64,000 bases of DNA from an uncultured Clostridia bacterium (GTDB lineage Bacteria; Bacillota; Clostridia; Christensenellales; CAG-138). The DNA is taken from contig CAMKES010000006.1 of the NCBI GenBank assembly GCA_946411635.1, forward strand, positions 1 through 64,000. Direction: 5' to 3'. This document shows, in pieces, positions 11,217 through 20,157 of this stretch; position 1 is the stretch's first letter, and each line of letters opens with the position of its first letter. The notes beneath the pieces are model-generated. The model saw only the letters and a program-made list of their open reading frames with translations, was not told the origin of the DNA and searched no databases. Made by a program: the position numbers and the translations under genes.

Positions 11217-12310
11217 TATTCCTCCACCACCCTTCCGTTGGATACGCGGTACACCTGCATGCGCACGGCGCCCGCCTTGACAAACTCCTCCAGATGCGTG
11301 CAGGTCACGAACGTCTGGCAGTCCGAAACGACCTCCAGAAGCCGTGCCTGCCGTTCCGCGTCGAGCTCCGAAAACACGTCGTCCAGCAAAAGCACCGGCC
11401 GCTCGCCGCGCACGCGCCGGACGAGGTCGATCTCGGACAGCTTCAGCGACAGCGCCGCCGTTCGCTGCTGTCCCTGCGAGCCGTAGACGCGCAGATCGCG
11501 CCCGTTCAGAAGCAGACCGAGATCGTCGCGGTGCGGACCGACCGAGGTGAATCCGCGGAAGACGTCGCGCTCCAGCCGATCCGCAAGCTGATCGGTCAGC
11601 GTTTCGCGGAGCGCGTCGAAGTCCTGCACCGGGACCGTCGGCTGATAGACCGTTTCGAGGATCTCCTTCGTGCCGCTCATCTTCGCGTGGAGCGTATGTG
11701 CGTTGACGGAAAGCTCCTCGATAAACGCCGCGCGGTTTTGCATGATCGTCGCGCCGAGCTTAGAAAGCTGCTCGTCCCAGAGCTCGATCATGTCGTAAGG
11801 GACGGATTCTTCCTTCAGGAGGAGATTGCGGCTCTTGAGCGCCTGATTGTACTGCTGCAGCGTGTAGTAGTACGCGGGCTTGAGCTGGCTGAGTTCCATG
11901 TCGAGGAACCGCCGCCGTTCCTGCGGACCGTCCTTGACGAGCTGCAGATCCTCCGGCGAGAACATGACGACGTTCAGACAGCCCATCAGCTCGCCCGAGC
12001 GCGAAAGCGGCGCTTCGTCGAGAAACACGCGCTTGCGGTCCCCGCGGCTGAGCTCGATGCGGATCGTGCGCGAGCCGCCGCGCGTTTCGAGCGCGATCGC
12101 GACGCTGCCGTCCGGCTGGCCGTCCATCAGAAGCTCGGCGTCGTGCGGTGTGCGGTGGGACCTTCCCAGCGCGCAGAGAAAGATCGATTCGAGCACGTTG
12201 GTCTTGCCCTCGGCGTTCAGCCCCGTCAGGACGTTGAGTCCCGGCTCGGGGTACAGCTCGAGGTCCGTATAATTCCGGAATCTGTGCAGTTCGAGCCCCT
12301 TGATCCGCAT
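11216..12310 (-). CDS. recF: DNA replication/repair protein RecF
   Basis: A 364-aa SMC-like ATPase that loads RecA at gaps. Walker A is GLNAEGKT (30-37), the ABC-type signature is YGSQGQQRTAAL, and Walker B is VLLLDDVFSELD. The start ATG at 12310 was chosen for its GAGGAG site 9 nt upstream and because it aligns with the family N terminus (MRIKGLELHRFRNY). First gene of the recF-remB-gyrB-gyrA-cca operon. In most Clostridia dnaA, dnaN and an S4-domain gene come just before it; they are absent here. Confidence 0.96.
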   Translation of the reverse strand: MRIKGLELHRFRNYTDLELYPEPGLNVLTGLNAEGKTNVLESIFLCALGRSHRTPHDAELLMDGQPDGSVAIALETRGGSRTIRIELSRGDRKRVFLDEAPLSRSGELMGCLNVVMFSPEDLQLVKDGPQERRRFLDMELSQLKPAYYYTLQQYNQALKSRNLLLKEESVPYDMIELWDEQLSKLGATIMQNRAAFIEELSVNAHTLHAKMSGTKEILETVYQPTVPVQDFDALRETLTDQLADRLERDVFRGFTSVGPHRDDLGLLLNGRDLRVYGSQGQQRTAALSLKLSEIDLVRRVRGERPVLLLDDVFSELDAERQARLLEVVSDCQTFVTCTHLEEFVKAGAVRMQVYRVSNGRVVEE

Positions 12311-12340
12311 AAGCCTATTCTCCTCACAATTTACCATAGA

Positions 12341-12369
12341 ATTATAGCATATACCGGTAAAAATGTAAA
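12341..12369 (-). promoter_or_regulatory. Promoter of the recF-gyrA operon
   Basis: Minus-strand -35 TTTACA (12364-12369), 17-bp spacer, -10 TATAAT (12341-12346) preceded by TGC. The predicted leader is about 24 nt and includes the GAGGAG ribosome site. The surrounding 12311-12420 is strongly AT-rich. No cluster of DnaA boxes is evident there. Confidence 0.8.
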
Positions 12370-12436
12370 TATCAATATAGAAGAAAAATGGTTTCTTTTC
12401 ATATATTTTACATACAGGGTCCCCGTTTCCGGGCAT

Positions 12437-12461
12437 GAAAAAAGCCCGCGTTTCCGCGGGC
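12437..12461 (-). terminator. Rho-independent terminator
   Basis: Perfect 7-bp GC stem GCCCGCG / CGCGGGC (12444-12461) followed on the minus strand by TTTTTT. It closes the typA-GNAT-EamA-acyltransferase unit just before the recF promoter. Confidence 0.85.
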
Positions 12462-12474
12462 CGTTTCCGGAGTC

Positions 12475-13311
12475 TTACGGGATGTCCTCCGCCACCGTTT
12501 CGGGCGGCGTTTCGAGCTGTTCCGGGTATTTCAGATAGTGCAGGATGCGCTTGCTCGCAAGCACGTACTGCGCGCCGGAGCAGATGCGCTCGTCCATGAC
12601 GAAGCCGACCGGGATGCACTTTTCAAACGTGATCTCGCCGTGCTTTCTGACCGGCATCTCGCGCGGGACGCCCATCGCCGCGAGCATCGTCGTCGTGCCG
12701 AAGTTGTAAACGTGATGGTACACGTAGTTCGTGCGGATGCTCGCAAGGTTCGTGATCGTCATCGTGCAGTGGAACGGGCTGGCGTCGATGATCTTCTTCG
12801 GAAGCAGGCCGTGCTTGTCCAGGAACTTGAACACGCACACGCCGAAGCGGCACAGGCCCGGGACCTTCAGAAGCCTGCGGATCAGATCGTCGGTCGAGTT
12901 GGTATCGCCCGATTCCCGGTTCTCCTGCACGTATTGTGCAAGCGTCCGGTGCACGTCGTCGACCGTGTCCGTGGGCTTGAAGAACATCTTGTTCATCGTG
13001 CCCTCGCTCTCGCCGGGCTTAAGGACCACCATGCCGATCGTGATCTCGTTTCGCGCGTAGATCGTTTTGTTCACGACGAAGCGGTTGATGGCGGGATACT
13101 CCGCGACCGCGCGCACGTACGCCGCGAGCACGAGTCCGAGATGCGAGTATTCCTTGCCCTCGGCGCGCTTCTTTTTCAGGTAGTCCTGCATCGGCTCGAG
13201 CGGCACGTTGACCTCCATCATATTCATGGCGTCGTTGCGCTTGTCCATGATGTGGGCCGCGACCTGATACATCGGCTGCGCCGTTTTGACTCTTCTTCCG
13301 TCTTTTCGCAT
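12475..13311 (-). CDS. 2-oxoacid dehydrogenase E2/CAT-fold acyltransferase-like protein
   Basis: A 278-aa protein resembling the catalytic domain of E2 acyltransferases and chloramphenicol acetyltransferase, without lipoyl or peripheral-binding domains. Recognisable stretches are PMYQVAAHIM, VLAAYVRAVAEYP, NRFVVNKTIYARNEI and the C-terminal core at 176-260. The catalytic motif of E2 is DHRxxDG; here the aligned segment is D240-E-R-I-C-S-G246, so the general-base histidine is replaced by Glu. It may have a changed or lost acyltransferase activity. Two ATGs are possible: 13317 overlaps the EamA stop (ATGA), but the GGGGGG site is 7 nt before the ATG at 13311, which I prefer. Confidence 0.7.
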   Translation of the reverse strand: MRKDGRRVKTAQPMYQVAAHIMDKRNDAMNMMEVNVPLEPMQDYLKKKRAEGKEYSHLGLVLAAYVRAVAEYPAINRFVVNKTIYARNEITIGMVVLKPGESEGTMNKMFFKPTDTVDDVHRTLAQYVQENRESGDTNSTDDLIRRLLKVPGLCRFGVCVFKFLDKHGLLPKKIIDASPFHCTMTITNLASIRTNYVYHHVYNFGTTTMLAAMGVPREMPVRKHGEITFEKCIPVGFVMDERICSGAQYVLASKRILHYLKYPEQLETPPETVAEDIP

Positions 13312-13313
13312 TG

Positions 13314-14264
13314 TCATTCCCCCCCTGTCGGTTCGGATTGTTTTTGTATGGTTTCGGGTTCGTCTTTCCTTGCAAAGCGCTGCACGCCGTAGATCCCCGC
13401 AAGGATCACGGTGCAGAACAGGGCGCCGAGCCACGAAAACGGTTCCTTGAGGATCAGCGCGCCCGCGATCACGGAGACCGCGGTCGTCAGATTCGCGTAG
13501 ATCGCCGTGCGCGTAACGGTCATGTAGGTCGCCATGTACGACAGCAAAAAGTAACTGATGACCGAGCAGCAGACGGATAAAAACAGCACCGCAGCGAGAT
13601 AGTCCGCGCTGCCGAGCGGCGCAGCGAACGCCGCAAGGTCGAATCCCGTGCGGATCAGCGCGATCGGCGTAAAGCACACGGCGCCCATGCCGATCATCAG
13701 GTACGTGCGCTCGAACGGCGTGAACTCGGCGGACAGTCCGCGATCCATGATGCCGTAGACGACCGCGGAAAGTACCGCGACGACCAGTCCGACGACGCCG
13801 ATCCAATCCAGCGCACCCTCTTTTTTCGTGAGCAGGCCGATGCCGATCACTCCGCCGACCGACAGGAAACTGAACAGCACCTGCCCGACCGTCGGCTTTT
13901 CATGCAGGACCGGGATGGCGGCGAAGATCGCAACGATCGGGATCACGGCGATCATAACGCCCGAAAAGATCGTCGTCGAATGCAGAATCCCGCACTCTTC
14001 GCCGATGAAATAGATGACCGGCTCCATCAGCCCCATGAGCAGCGGAAGCCAGATGCGCTTCCATTTGCCCCGGAAGTCGATCCTGACGACACGGAACAGA
14101 AGCAGCAGGTTCATCAGCGCGAACGCGGCCAGAAACCGGTGGGAAAGCAGCAGAAACATATCCGCAACCTTCAGTGCCGAATCCGTAAACAGGAAGCTGA
14201 ATCCCCAGAACACGTGGCTGACGACCGCCGCCGCCAAAAGCATGATCCCGTTCCGTTCTTTCAT
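13314..14264 (-). CDS. EamA/DMT-family transporter
   Basis: A 316-aa membrane protein with about ten hydrophobic helices arranged as two EamA repeats (about 8-140 and 152-295). The motif WGFSFLFTDSALK in helix 1 and the second-repeat TRTAIYANLTTAVSVIAG with ILKEPFSW are typical of drug/metabolite exporters. The ATG at 14264 is 8 nt after the GNAT stop. Longer upstream sequence in this frame lies within the GNAT gene. The substrate cannot be told. Translationally linked to the downstream acyltransferase-like gene. Confidence 0.85.
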   Translation of the reverse strand: MKERNGIMLLAAAVVSHVFWGFSFLFTDSALKVADMFLLLSHRFLAAFALMNLLLLFRVVRIDFRGKWKRIWLPLLMGLMEPVIYFIGEECGILHSTTIFSGVMIAVIPIVAIFAAIPVLHEKPTVGQVLFSFLSVGGVIGIGLLTKKEGALDWIGVVGLVVAVLSAVVYGIMDRGLSAEFTPFERTYLMIGMGAVCFTPIALIRTGFDLAAFAAPLGSADYLAAVLFLSVCCSVISYFLLSYMATYMTVTRTAIYANLTTAVSVIAGALILKEPFSWLGALFCTVILAGIYGVQRFARKDEPETIQKQSEPTGGE

Positions 14265-14272
14265 GGTAATCT

Positions 14273-14743
14273 TCAGTCGACCCGCTCCTCCAAAGTCGTT
14301 TTGCGCACGTTCAGTCCCATTTTCCGGTAGAACGCAAGCGCGGTATCGTTGCCGTTCCAGACGTTCAGCGTGATCCAGTCGAATCCTTCGTCCTTCGCGT
14401 ACTGTCTTACGTGCCGGAAAAGGCGGCTTCCGACGCCCGTCTTCCTGACGGCCCGATCCACACACAGGTCGTCGACGTACAGTTCCCTGCGTCCGACGGC
14501 GATCCCGTCGTCCTCGACAGTCTGTATAAAACAGATCGCGTAGCCGACGGCGCGGTCGCTTTCATCCGTTTCCGTGAACAGCACGCAGTCCGGATCGGAA
14601 AGCAGCCGCAGCACGTCCGCCTCGCCGTATTTCTGCGTGCCGGAACGGAACAGATCCGGCCGCGCTTCGGCGTGCACCTCCAGCACCTGACGCAGAAGCG
14701 CCGAGATGCGGGGCGCATCCTTCGGTTCGGCCCTGCGGATCAT
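14273..14743 (-). CDS. GNAT family N-acetyltransferase
   Basis: A 156-aa acetyltransferase. It starts [17 protein letters not shown], has YVDDLCVDRAVRKTGVGSRL as the acetyl-CoA pyrophosphate-binding loop (R/Q-x-x-G-x-G/S type), and ends with NGNDTALAFYRKMGL, a classical GNAT motif B. Its ATG overlaps the typA stop (ATGA), so it is translated with typA. The acceptor substrate is unknown; linkage to a ribosome-associated GTPase makes a protein or aminoglycoside-like acceptor possible, but this is only a guess. Confidence 0.88.
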   Translation of the reverse strand: MIRRAEPKDAPRISALLRQVLEVHAEARPDLFRSGTQKYGEADVLRLLSDPDCVLFTETDESDRAVGYAICFIQTVEDDGIAVGRRELYVDDLCVDRAVRKTGVGSRLFRHVRQYAKDEGFDWITLNVWNGNDTALAFYRKMGLNVRKTTLEERVD

Positions 14744-16563
14744 GATTCCTTCATCATGCGCGCCGCAAGCTTCATGCGCTGTTCCTTCGAAAGGATGCGC
14801 TTGCGCATGCGGATGCTCTTCGGCGTGATCTCGACCAGTTCGTCGTCCGCGATGAACTCGAGGCACTGCTCGAGCGTGAAGATCGTGGGCGGCGTCAGGC
14901 GCAGCGCTTCGTCGCTGCCGGCCGCGCGCATGTTGGTGACGTGCTTTTTCTTGCAGACGTTGACCACGATGTCGTCCGCGCGCGCGCATTCGCCGACGAT
15001 CTCGCCCTCGTACACGGGAACGCCCGGTCCGATGAACATCCTGCCGCGATCCTGCGCGTAGAACAGTCCGTACGAGCAGGAATCGCCCGTTTCGTGCGCG
15101 ACGAGGCTTCCCGTCTTGCGCTCGGCGATCTCGCCCTTATACGGCTCGTAGCCGTAGAAAATGTGGTTCATGACGCCGTTGCCGCGCGTGTCGGTCATCA
15201 GCTCGCTGCGATAGCCCATCAGGCCGCGCGCGGGGATCAAAAACTTCAGACGCGTGCCGGTGTCGCCGAGCGTCGTCATATCGGTCATCTCCGCCTTGCG
15301 CATGCCGAGCTTTTCCATGACCGCGCCGACGTATTCCTGCGGCACGTCGATGGTCAGTTCCTCGATCGGCTCGGTGACGACGCCGTTTTCGTCCTTGTGC
15401 AGGATGACCTTCGGGCGCGAGACCGCAAACTCGTATCCCTGCCGGCGCATCTGCTCGATGAGGATTGAAAGATGCAGCTCGCCTCTGCCGCTGACGCGGA
15501 AGGTGTCGGTCGATTCGGTCTCCTCGACGCGCATGGACACGTTCGTCTTGACCTCGTTAAAGAGGCGGTCGCGGAGGTTGCGGCTCGTGACGTACTTGCC
15601 CTCCTTGCCCGCGAACGGACTGTCGTTGACGAGGAACATCATCGAGACGGTCGGCTCGTCGATCTTGACGAACGGCATCGGCTCGACGCAGGCGGGATCG
15701 CACGCGGTCTCGCCGACGTTCAGGTCCTCCACGCCTGCGACGCAGACGATGTCGCCGGCCTGTGCCTCTTCGACCTCGACGCGCTGCAGCCCCTCAAAGT
15801 TATAGAGCCGTGTGATCTTCGTGTCACGGCGGCGGTTTTCCTGCCCGCCGCAGAGCGTGATGATCTGTCCGCGCTTCGCCACGCCGCGCTCGATGCGGCC
15901 GATGCCGATCTTGCCGACGTAGTCGTCGTAATCGATCGTCGAGAACAGGATCTGCAGCGGCGCCTCGGTATCCGTCGAGGGCGACGGGATCTCCTTGAGG
16001 ATCGTGTCGAAGACCGCCTGCATGTTGTTTTCCATCTGATCCGGCTCGTAGCCCGACATGCCGTTGCGCGCGGAGGCGTAAACGATCGGGAAATCGAGCT
16101 GCTCGTCCGTTGCGCCGAGCTCGATGAACAGCTCCAGCGCCTCGTCCACGACTTCGTACGGACGCGCTTCGGGACGGTCGACCTTGTTGACCACGACGAC
16201 CGCCTTCTTGTTCAGCTCCAGCGCCTTGCGGAGAACGAACCGCGTCTGCGGCATGCAGCCCTCGAACGCGTCGATCAGCAGAAGAACGCCGTCGACCATC
16301 TGCAGGATGCGCTCGACCTCGCCGCCGAAGTCCGCGTGACCCGGCGTGTCGACGATATTGATGCGCGTATCGCCGTAGGTGACGGCGGTGTTTTTGGACA
16401 GGATCGTGATGCCGCGCTCGCGCTCGAGATCGCCGCTGTCCATGATGCGCTCGGTCCCCTGCTCGCTGCGGCGCAGCGCGCCCGCGTCCTTCAGAAGCTG
16501 GTCGACCAGCGTCGTCTTGCCGTGGTCGACGTGTGCGATGATCGCAACGTTGCGAATATTCAT
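14740..16563 (-). CDS. typA: Ribosome-associated GTPase TypA/BipA
   Basis: A 607-aa translational GTPase of the elongation-factor family, implicated in 50S assembly and stress growth. G1 is [10 protein letters not shown] (residues 10-19), G3 is [14 protein letters not shown] and G4 is VVVNKVDR. The C-terminal BipA-specific domain contains [27 protein letters not shown] sequence. The start was set at 16563 ([15 protein letters not shown]), with AGAGGA 8 nt upstream; the in-frame extension upstream is promoter DNA. First gene of a four-gene minus-strand unit. Confidence 0.97.
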   Translation of the reverse strand: MNIRNVAIIAHVDHGKTTLVDQLLKDAGALRRSEQGTERIMDSGDLERERGITILSKNTAVTYGDTRINIVDTPGHADFGGEVERILQMVDGVLLLIDAFEGCMPQTRFVLRKALELNKKAVVVVNKVDRPEARPYEVVDEALELFIELGATDEQLDFPIVYASARNGMSGYEPDQMENNMQAVFDTILKEIPSPSTDTEAPLQILFSTIDYDDYVGKIGIGRIERGVAKRGQIITLCGGQENRRRDTKITRLYNFEGLQRVEVEEAQAGDIVCVAGVEDLNVGETACDPACVEPMPFVKIDEPTVSMMFLVNDSPFAGKEGKYVTSRNLRDRLFNEVKTNVSMRVEETESTDTFRVSGRGELHLSILIEQMRRQGYEFAVSRPKVILHKDENGVVTEPIEELTIDVPQEYVGAVMEKLGMRKAEMTDMTTLGDTGTRLKFLIPARGLMGYRSELMTDTRGNGVMNHIFYGYEPYKGEIAERKTGSLVAHETGDSCSYGLFYAQDRGRMFIGPGVPVYEGEIVGECARADDIVVNVCKKKHVTNMRAAGSDEALRLTPPTIFTLEQCLEFIADDELVEITPKSIRMRKRILSKEQRMKLAARMMKES

Positions 16564-16620
16564 AAAAGTTCCTCTTTTCCTCGGATTCTCTTGCTTTTCT
16601 TTCAAAAAACGAACCAAAAT

Positions 16621-16649
16621 ATTATACACCGCTTTTCTTTCGATTGCAA
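16621..16649 (-). promoter_or_regulatory. Promoter of typA
   Basis: Minus-strand -35 TTGCAA (16644-16649), 17-bp spacer, -10 TATAAT (16621-16626). Expected leader about 50 nt. It is back-to-back with the rarA promoter. Confidence 0.8.
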
Positions 16650-16655
16650 GCATGT

Positions 16656-16661
16656 TATACT
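16656..16661 (+). promoter_or_regulatory. -10 element of rarA, possible leaderless start
   Basis: TATACT ends 7 nt before the rarA ATG, where transcription would begin at or next to the start codon. No Shine-Dalgarno sequence is present upstream. The -35 (TTTTCT, 16633-16638, 17-bp spacing) is poor. Confidence 0.45.
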
Positions 16662-16668
16662 GTAAATT

Positions 16669-17994
16669 ATGGAAAACAAGGATCTTTTTTCAACCGCCGC
16701 AAAACGGCAGGCGCCGCTTGCCGACCGCATGCGGCCGCACACGCTCGACGGGTTCGTCGGGCAGGAGCACATCGTGGGACCGGGCAGGCTTCTGCGCCGC
16801 GCGATCCTCACGGATTCCCTTTGGTCTTCGATCTTCTTCGGCCCGCCCGGCACCGGAAAAACGACGCTCGCGAACATCATCGCGGAGACGACCGGCGCGA
16901 ACTTCGTGCGCATGAACGCGGTTTCGAGCGGCGTCAGGGAGCTTCGCGAGGTGATCGACCGCGCCGCCGAGAATCTGAAGCTGTACGGACGCCCCACCTA
17001 TCTGCTGCTGGACGAATGCCACCGCTGGTCGAAGTCGCAGTCGGACGCGCTGCTGCCCGCGCTGGAAAACGGCACGATCCGCTTCATCGGCTCCACGACC
17101 GAAAACCCGATGGTCTCGATGACGAGCGCGATCGTTTCGCGCTGCCGCGTGTTTCAGTTTTATCCGCTGACGGCGGAGAACATCAGAACCGCGATCGACC
17201 GGGCGCTTTCGGACAAAGAGAACGGCTTCGGAGACCGAAACGTCGTTCTCGATCCCGACGCGTACGAGACCCTGATCGCGCTTTCGAACGGCGACTGCCG
17301 CAACGCGCTGAACGCGCTGGAGCTTGCGGTCCTGACCACCGGGCCGGACGAAACGGGCGCGATCCGCATCACGAAGGCGATCGCCGCCGAATCGGGCCAG
17401 CGCAAGGTCGTGCAGTTCGACGACCAGGCGTTTTACGACATGCTCTCCGCGTTCTGCAAGTCGCTGCGCGGCGGCGATTCCGACGCGGCGCTTGCATGGT
17501 TTTCGCGGCTCGTCTACGCGGGCTGCGATCCGCGGATCATCGCGCGGCGGCTGATCGCGCACGCGAGCGAGGACGTGGGGCTTGCAAACCCGCAGGCGAT
17601 GGTGCAGGCGGTCGCGGCCGCCCAGGCGGTGGAGCTCGTGGGACTGCCCGAAGCGCGGCTGTCGCTCTCGCAGGCGATCATTTTCATCTGCGAATCCCCG
17701 AAATCCGACAGCGTTGCCGCCGCGATGGGCGCAGCGGCGCGCGATGCCGAAACGGGCGGCGTGTTCGAGCCGGTGCCCGTGCATCTTCGCGATACGCACT
17801 ATTCCGGCGCGGCGCGCGTCGGCGCCGGCGCGGGCTATAAGTACCCGCACGACTACCCCGCGCACTGGGTCGATCAGCAGTACATGCCGACCGAGCTTGT
17901 CGGCAGGCGCTATTACGAGCCGTCCGATCAGGGACAGGAAGCGAAGATCCGCGAGAATCACATCCGGCGCGATCAGCTGCGCAATCCGAAATAA
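16669..17994 (+). CDS. rarA: Replication-associated recombination protein A
   Basis: A 441-aa AAA+ ATPase of the MgsA/RarA/WRNIP1 family acting at stalled replication forks. The N terminus [20 protein letters not shown] is diagnostic. Walker A is GPPGTGKTT (58-66) and Walker [10 protein letters not shown]. The C-terminal tetramerisation domain carries [20 protein letters not shown] and [12 protein letters not shown]. The ATG agrees with the family start although no ribosome-binding site precedes it. Single-gene transcript, divergent from typA and ended by the terminator at 18006-18035. Confidence 0.96.
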   Translation: MENKDLFSTAAKRQAPLADRMRPHTLDGFVGQEHIVGPGRLLRRAILTDSLWSSIFFGPPGTGKTTLANIIAETTGANFVRMNAVSSGVRELREVIDRAAENLKLYGRPTYLLLDECHRWSKSQSDALLPALENGTIRFIGSTTENPMVSMTSAIVSRCRVFQFYPLTAENIRTAIDRALSDKENGFGDRNVVLDPDAYETLIALSNGDCRNALNALELAVLTTGPDETGAIRITKAIAAESGQRKVVQFDDQAFYDMLSAFCKSLRGGDSDAALAWFSRLVYAGCDPRIIARRLIAHASEDVGLANPQAMVQAVAAAQAVELVGLPEARLSLSQAIIFICESPKSDSVAAAMGAAARDAETGGVFEPVPVHLRDTHYSGAARVGAGAGYKYPHDYPAHWVDQQYMPTELVGRRYYEPSDQGQEAKIRENHIRRDQLRNPK

Positions 17995-18005
17995 GCCGAA
18001 AACGA

Positions 18006-18035
18006 AACAGGCGGGCAAATTGCCCGCCTGTTTTT
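18006..18035. terminator. Bidirectional terminator between rarA and the SpoIID-family gene
   Basis: Near-perfect hairpin with arms ACAGGCGGGCA / TGCCCGCCTGT around a 3-nt loop, T-run TTTTT on the plus side and A-rich sequence on the left. It serves the convergent genes on both sides. Confidence 0.85.
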
Positions 18036-18043
18036 GCGTTCCG

Positions 18044-20023
18044 TTATTCCATTCCCGCGGCGCGGCGCAGGATCGCCGCCGCGTCCTCGGCGTTGACCGT
18101 GCCGTTCTGCGTGTAGTCCGCCGCCAGCAGCGCGCCGCCTTCGAGCGGAGAGAGGTTCACGAGAAACCGCATCACCAGCGACGCGTCCGTGACGCCGACG
18201 CCGCCCGATCCGTTCGCGTCGCCGCGCGTGAACGACGGCGCCGCTGCACCCTTCGTGATGTAGGACTTATAGATGAACGCGCCCTGTCCCGTTGCGCGAT
18301 CCATGACGAAGTACCAGTTCCCGGACTGATAGTAGACGAAGACCCTGTCGCCCTTGTTCAGCGGCCAGTACTTGGAAAAGTTCGTCGACGGACCCGAGCG
18401 GAGGTTCGAGTCGTCGGCATTGCAGACGCCCTCCCACCGCGGTACGGGCCTGCGTTCGTAATAGCTGACGCTTTCGGCGCGCACGTAGCCGGTCGTGCCG
18501 TCGTCGTCGAACACGTACGTCCAGTCGCCGGAGTACGCGTACGTGCCGACGATCGCGCCGAGCGAAAGCGTTTTCCGCACCTTTGCGCCGGTCGAAGGCT
18601 TCTCGTACAGATCCAGCGTCTTTGCCGTGACGATCCCGTCCTGTTCGGGCTTGTCGGGCGGCGGCTTGGGCGTGGGGGTCGGCGTCGGAGCGGGCGTCGT
18701 GCCCGGCGAGGGCTGCGGCGACGCGCCGTCCTCGTAGGTGAACGCGAAGTTCGCGTGCGATTCGATCGCCTTTCCGTTCGCGTCGTACAGCGTCGCGCCG
18801 CGGAAATAGAACTTCAGCACGTCGACGTAGGAATAGCCCTGCTTCACCATCTGCCCCGCCCCGCGGTGCGAAAGCCCCGCGCGGTGTCCGCTCGAAACGC
18901 CCCAGACGAGCTTCCATTCCTTTTCGAGCGTGCGTACGGCAAAGCAGACCGAGCCGGTCGCGGACGGCGCCGCGGCGGTTTTGACCTCGTCCGGCGTACA
19001 GGAGAACGAGACCTGCTTTTTCGTTCCGTCGCTCTTTTTGACGGTCAGCTTCCAGTCGTAGCGCTTCTGCGGCGCGAGCGTGCTCGGATAGCGCGCCGTG
19101 CCGGAGGGGTTGTCCGGATCATACACACCGGTGAGCGAATCGACGGAGACGATCTCCTTCGCGCCGGTCTTTGCCAGCAGGAACGCATAGAGATCGGCGT
19201 TCATGCTCTTCGGCGAGGCGCCGTCGACCGTCAGGATCACGTTCTTCGACGAGCCCGCAAGGTCGAACGGATCGTACCCGAACCAGTACGCCCCGTCGTT
19301 CGCCGTCCCGCCCCAGCGGATGCGCGGCGTGATGATCTGCCCGCCGTCCGCGGTGCTGTAATACGTTTTGACGACGCTGCCGTTATAGAGCAGTGTCTGC
19401 GTCCACACCGCGTCGACCGCGGCGATCGTGTTCGTATCGGTCGCGACGTAGCCGTAGTAGAGCTGCGAACGCGTGGTGTCGTACACGTCGAAATACTTGG
19501 ACTTGCGCGCCTCGATCTCGGTCAGAACGAAGCATTTCGCGCAGATCGTTTCGACCTTCAGCAGATCCGGCTTCGAGGAGTCGGACATCTCGCCGCTGAC
19601 CGCGCCGTACAGGTAGTTCTTGAGATCGACGTAGTTGATGACGCGGAGCGTGCCGCCGTCGTTGTAAAAGACGAAATCGCCGTAATAGACCCGCGTGCCG
19701 TGCTTCGCGTTGTCGAACGTCAGCTTCGTTCCGGCGTCCGTTCCGACGCGGCGGAGGCGCGTCACGGTGTCCGTCGTTTTCAGAACGCCCGCCGTCGAAT
19801 GCGAGACGGTGATCGTGCCGTTTTCGAGCTTTGCCGTCACGGTGCCGCCGGTCACGGTCTTGCTGCCCACGGCGTACTTGCCGGAGAGCCTGACGGTCAC
19901 GGTATCCGCGTCGCCCGTGGAGAGCAGAACGCGCACGGTCACGTCGTTTTCCGCGCCTTCGCTCGTTTGCACGGCAAGCGGAAGCAGCAGCAGGCAAAGC
20001 AGCAGACACAGGATGCGTTTCAC
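18044..20023 (-). CDS. Secreted SpoIID/LytB-domain protein with SH3 and dockerin-like modules
   Basis: A 659-aa exported protein. A signal peptide (about 1-23) is followed by a SpoIID-type region at about 30-400 (VINYVDLKNYLYGAVSGEM with the candidate catalytic Glu, YYSTADGGQ, HRAGLSHRGAGQM). SpoIID is a peptidoglycan lytic transglycosylase acting on denuded glycan. A Pro/Thr linker follows near 430-460, then two SH3-like beta segments (about 465-590). The C terminus (about 597-659) has two dockerin-like repeats, RGDANGSGGVGVTDASLVM and ADYTQNGTVNAEDAAAILRR. The start is GTG at 20023 with AAGGAGG about 10 nt upstream. The dockerin is unusual here; a calcium-binding anchoring role is an inference. 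Confidence 0.85.
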   Translation of the reverse strand: MKRILCLLLCLLLLPLAVQTSEGAENDVTVRVLLSTGDADTVTVRLSGKYAVGSKTVTGGTVTAKLENGTITVSHSTAGVLKTTDTVTRLRRVGTDAGTKLTFDNAKHGTRVYYGDFVFYNDGGTLRVINYVDLKNYLYGAVSGEMSDSSKPDLLKVETICAKCFVLTEIEARKSKYFDVYDTTRSQLYYGYVATDTNTIAAVDAVWTQTLLYNGSVVKTYYSTADGGQIITPRIRWGGTANDGAYWFGYDPFDLAGSSKNVILTVDGASPKSMNADLYAFLLAKTGAKEIVSVDSLTGVYDPDNPSGTARYPSTLAPQKRYDWKLTVKKSDGTKKQVSFSCTPDEVKTAAAPSATGSVCFAVRTLEKEWKLVWGVSSGHRAGLSHRGAGQMVKQGYSYVDVLKFYFRGATLYDANGKAIESHANFAFTYEDGASPQPSPGTTPAPTPTPTPKPPPDKPEQDGIVTAKTLDLYEKPSTGAKVRKTLSLGAIVGTYAYSGDWTYVFDDDGTTGYVRAESVSYYERRPVPRWEGVCNADDSNLRSGPSTNFSKYWPLNKGDRVFVYYQSGNWYFVMDRATGQGAFIYKSYITKGAAAPSFTRGDANGSGGVGVTDASLVMRFLVNLSPLEGGALLAADYTQNGTVNAEDAAAILRRAAGME

Positions 20024-20062
20024 GGCGCGCCCCCCTCCTTTCTCCGGTTTGTTTCTTCCTCC

Positions 20063-20090
20063 GTTATACCATACGGCGCGAAAAAAACAA
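20063..20090 (-). promoter_or_regulatory. Putative promoter of the SpoIID-family gene
   Basis: Minus-strand TTGTTT (20085-20090), 16-bp spacer, TATAAC (20063-20068). The -35 is formed by the T-tract of the upstream terminator. The downstream gene starts at 20023 behind AAGGAGG. Confidence 0.45.
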
Positions 20091-20109
20091 ACGCCCCGGG
20101 GCGTTTGTT
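20080..20109 (-). terminator. Terminator of the cdaA-cdaR-FAD oxidoreductase unit
   Basis: A perfect 24-nt palindrome (arms AACAAACGCCCC / GGGGCGTTTGTT, 20086-20109) is followed by T-rich sequence on the minus strand. Confidence 0.75.
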
Positions 20110-20157
20110 GAAACTTTTTTTACAAGAATGACGCAACTTTACCGTTTTTTCGGAAAA

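Noticed and set aside
12311..12474. Replication origin beside recF
   Set aside because: The gap is AT-rich, but I find no cluster of TTATCCACA-like boxes and dnaA is not adjacent.
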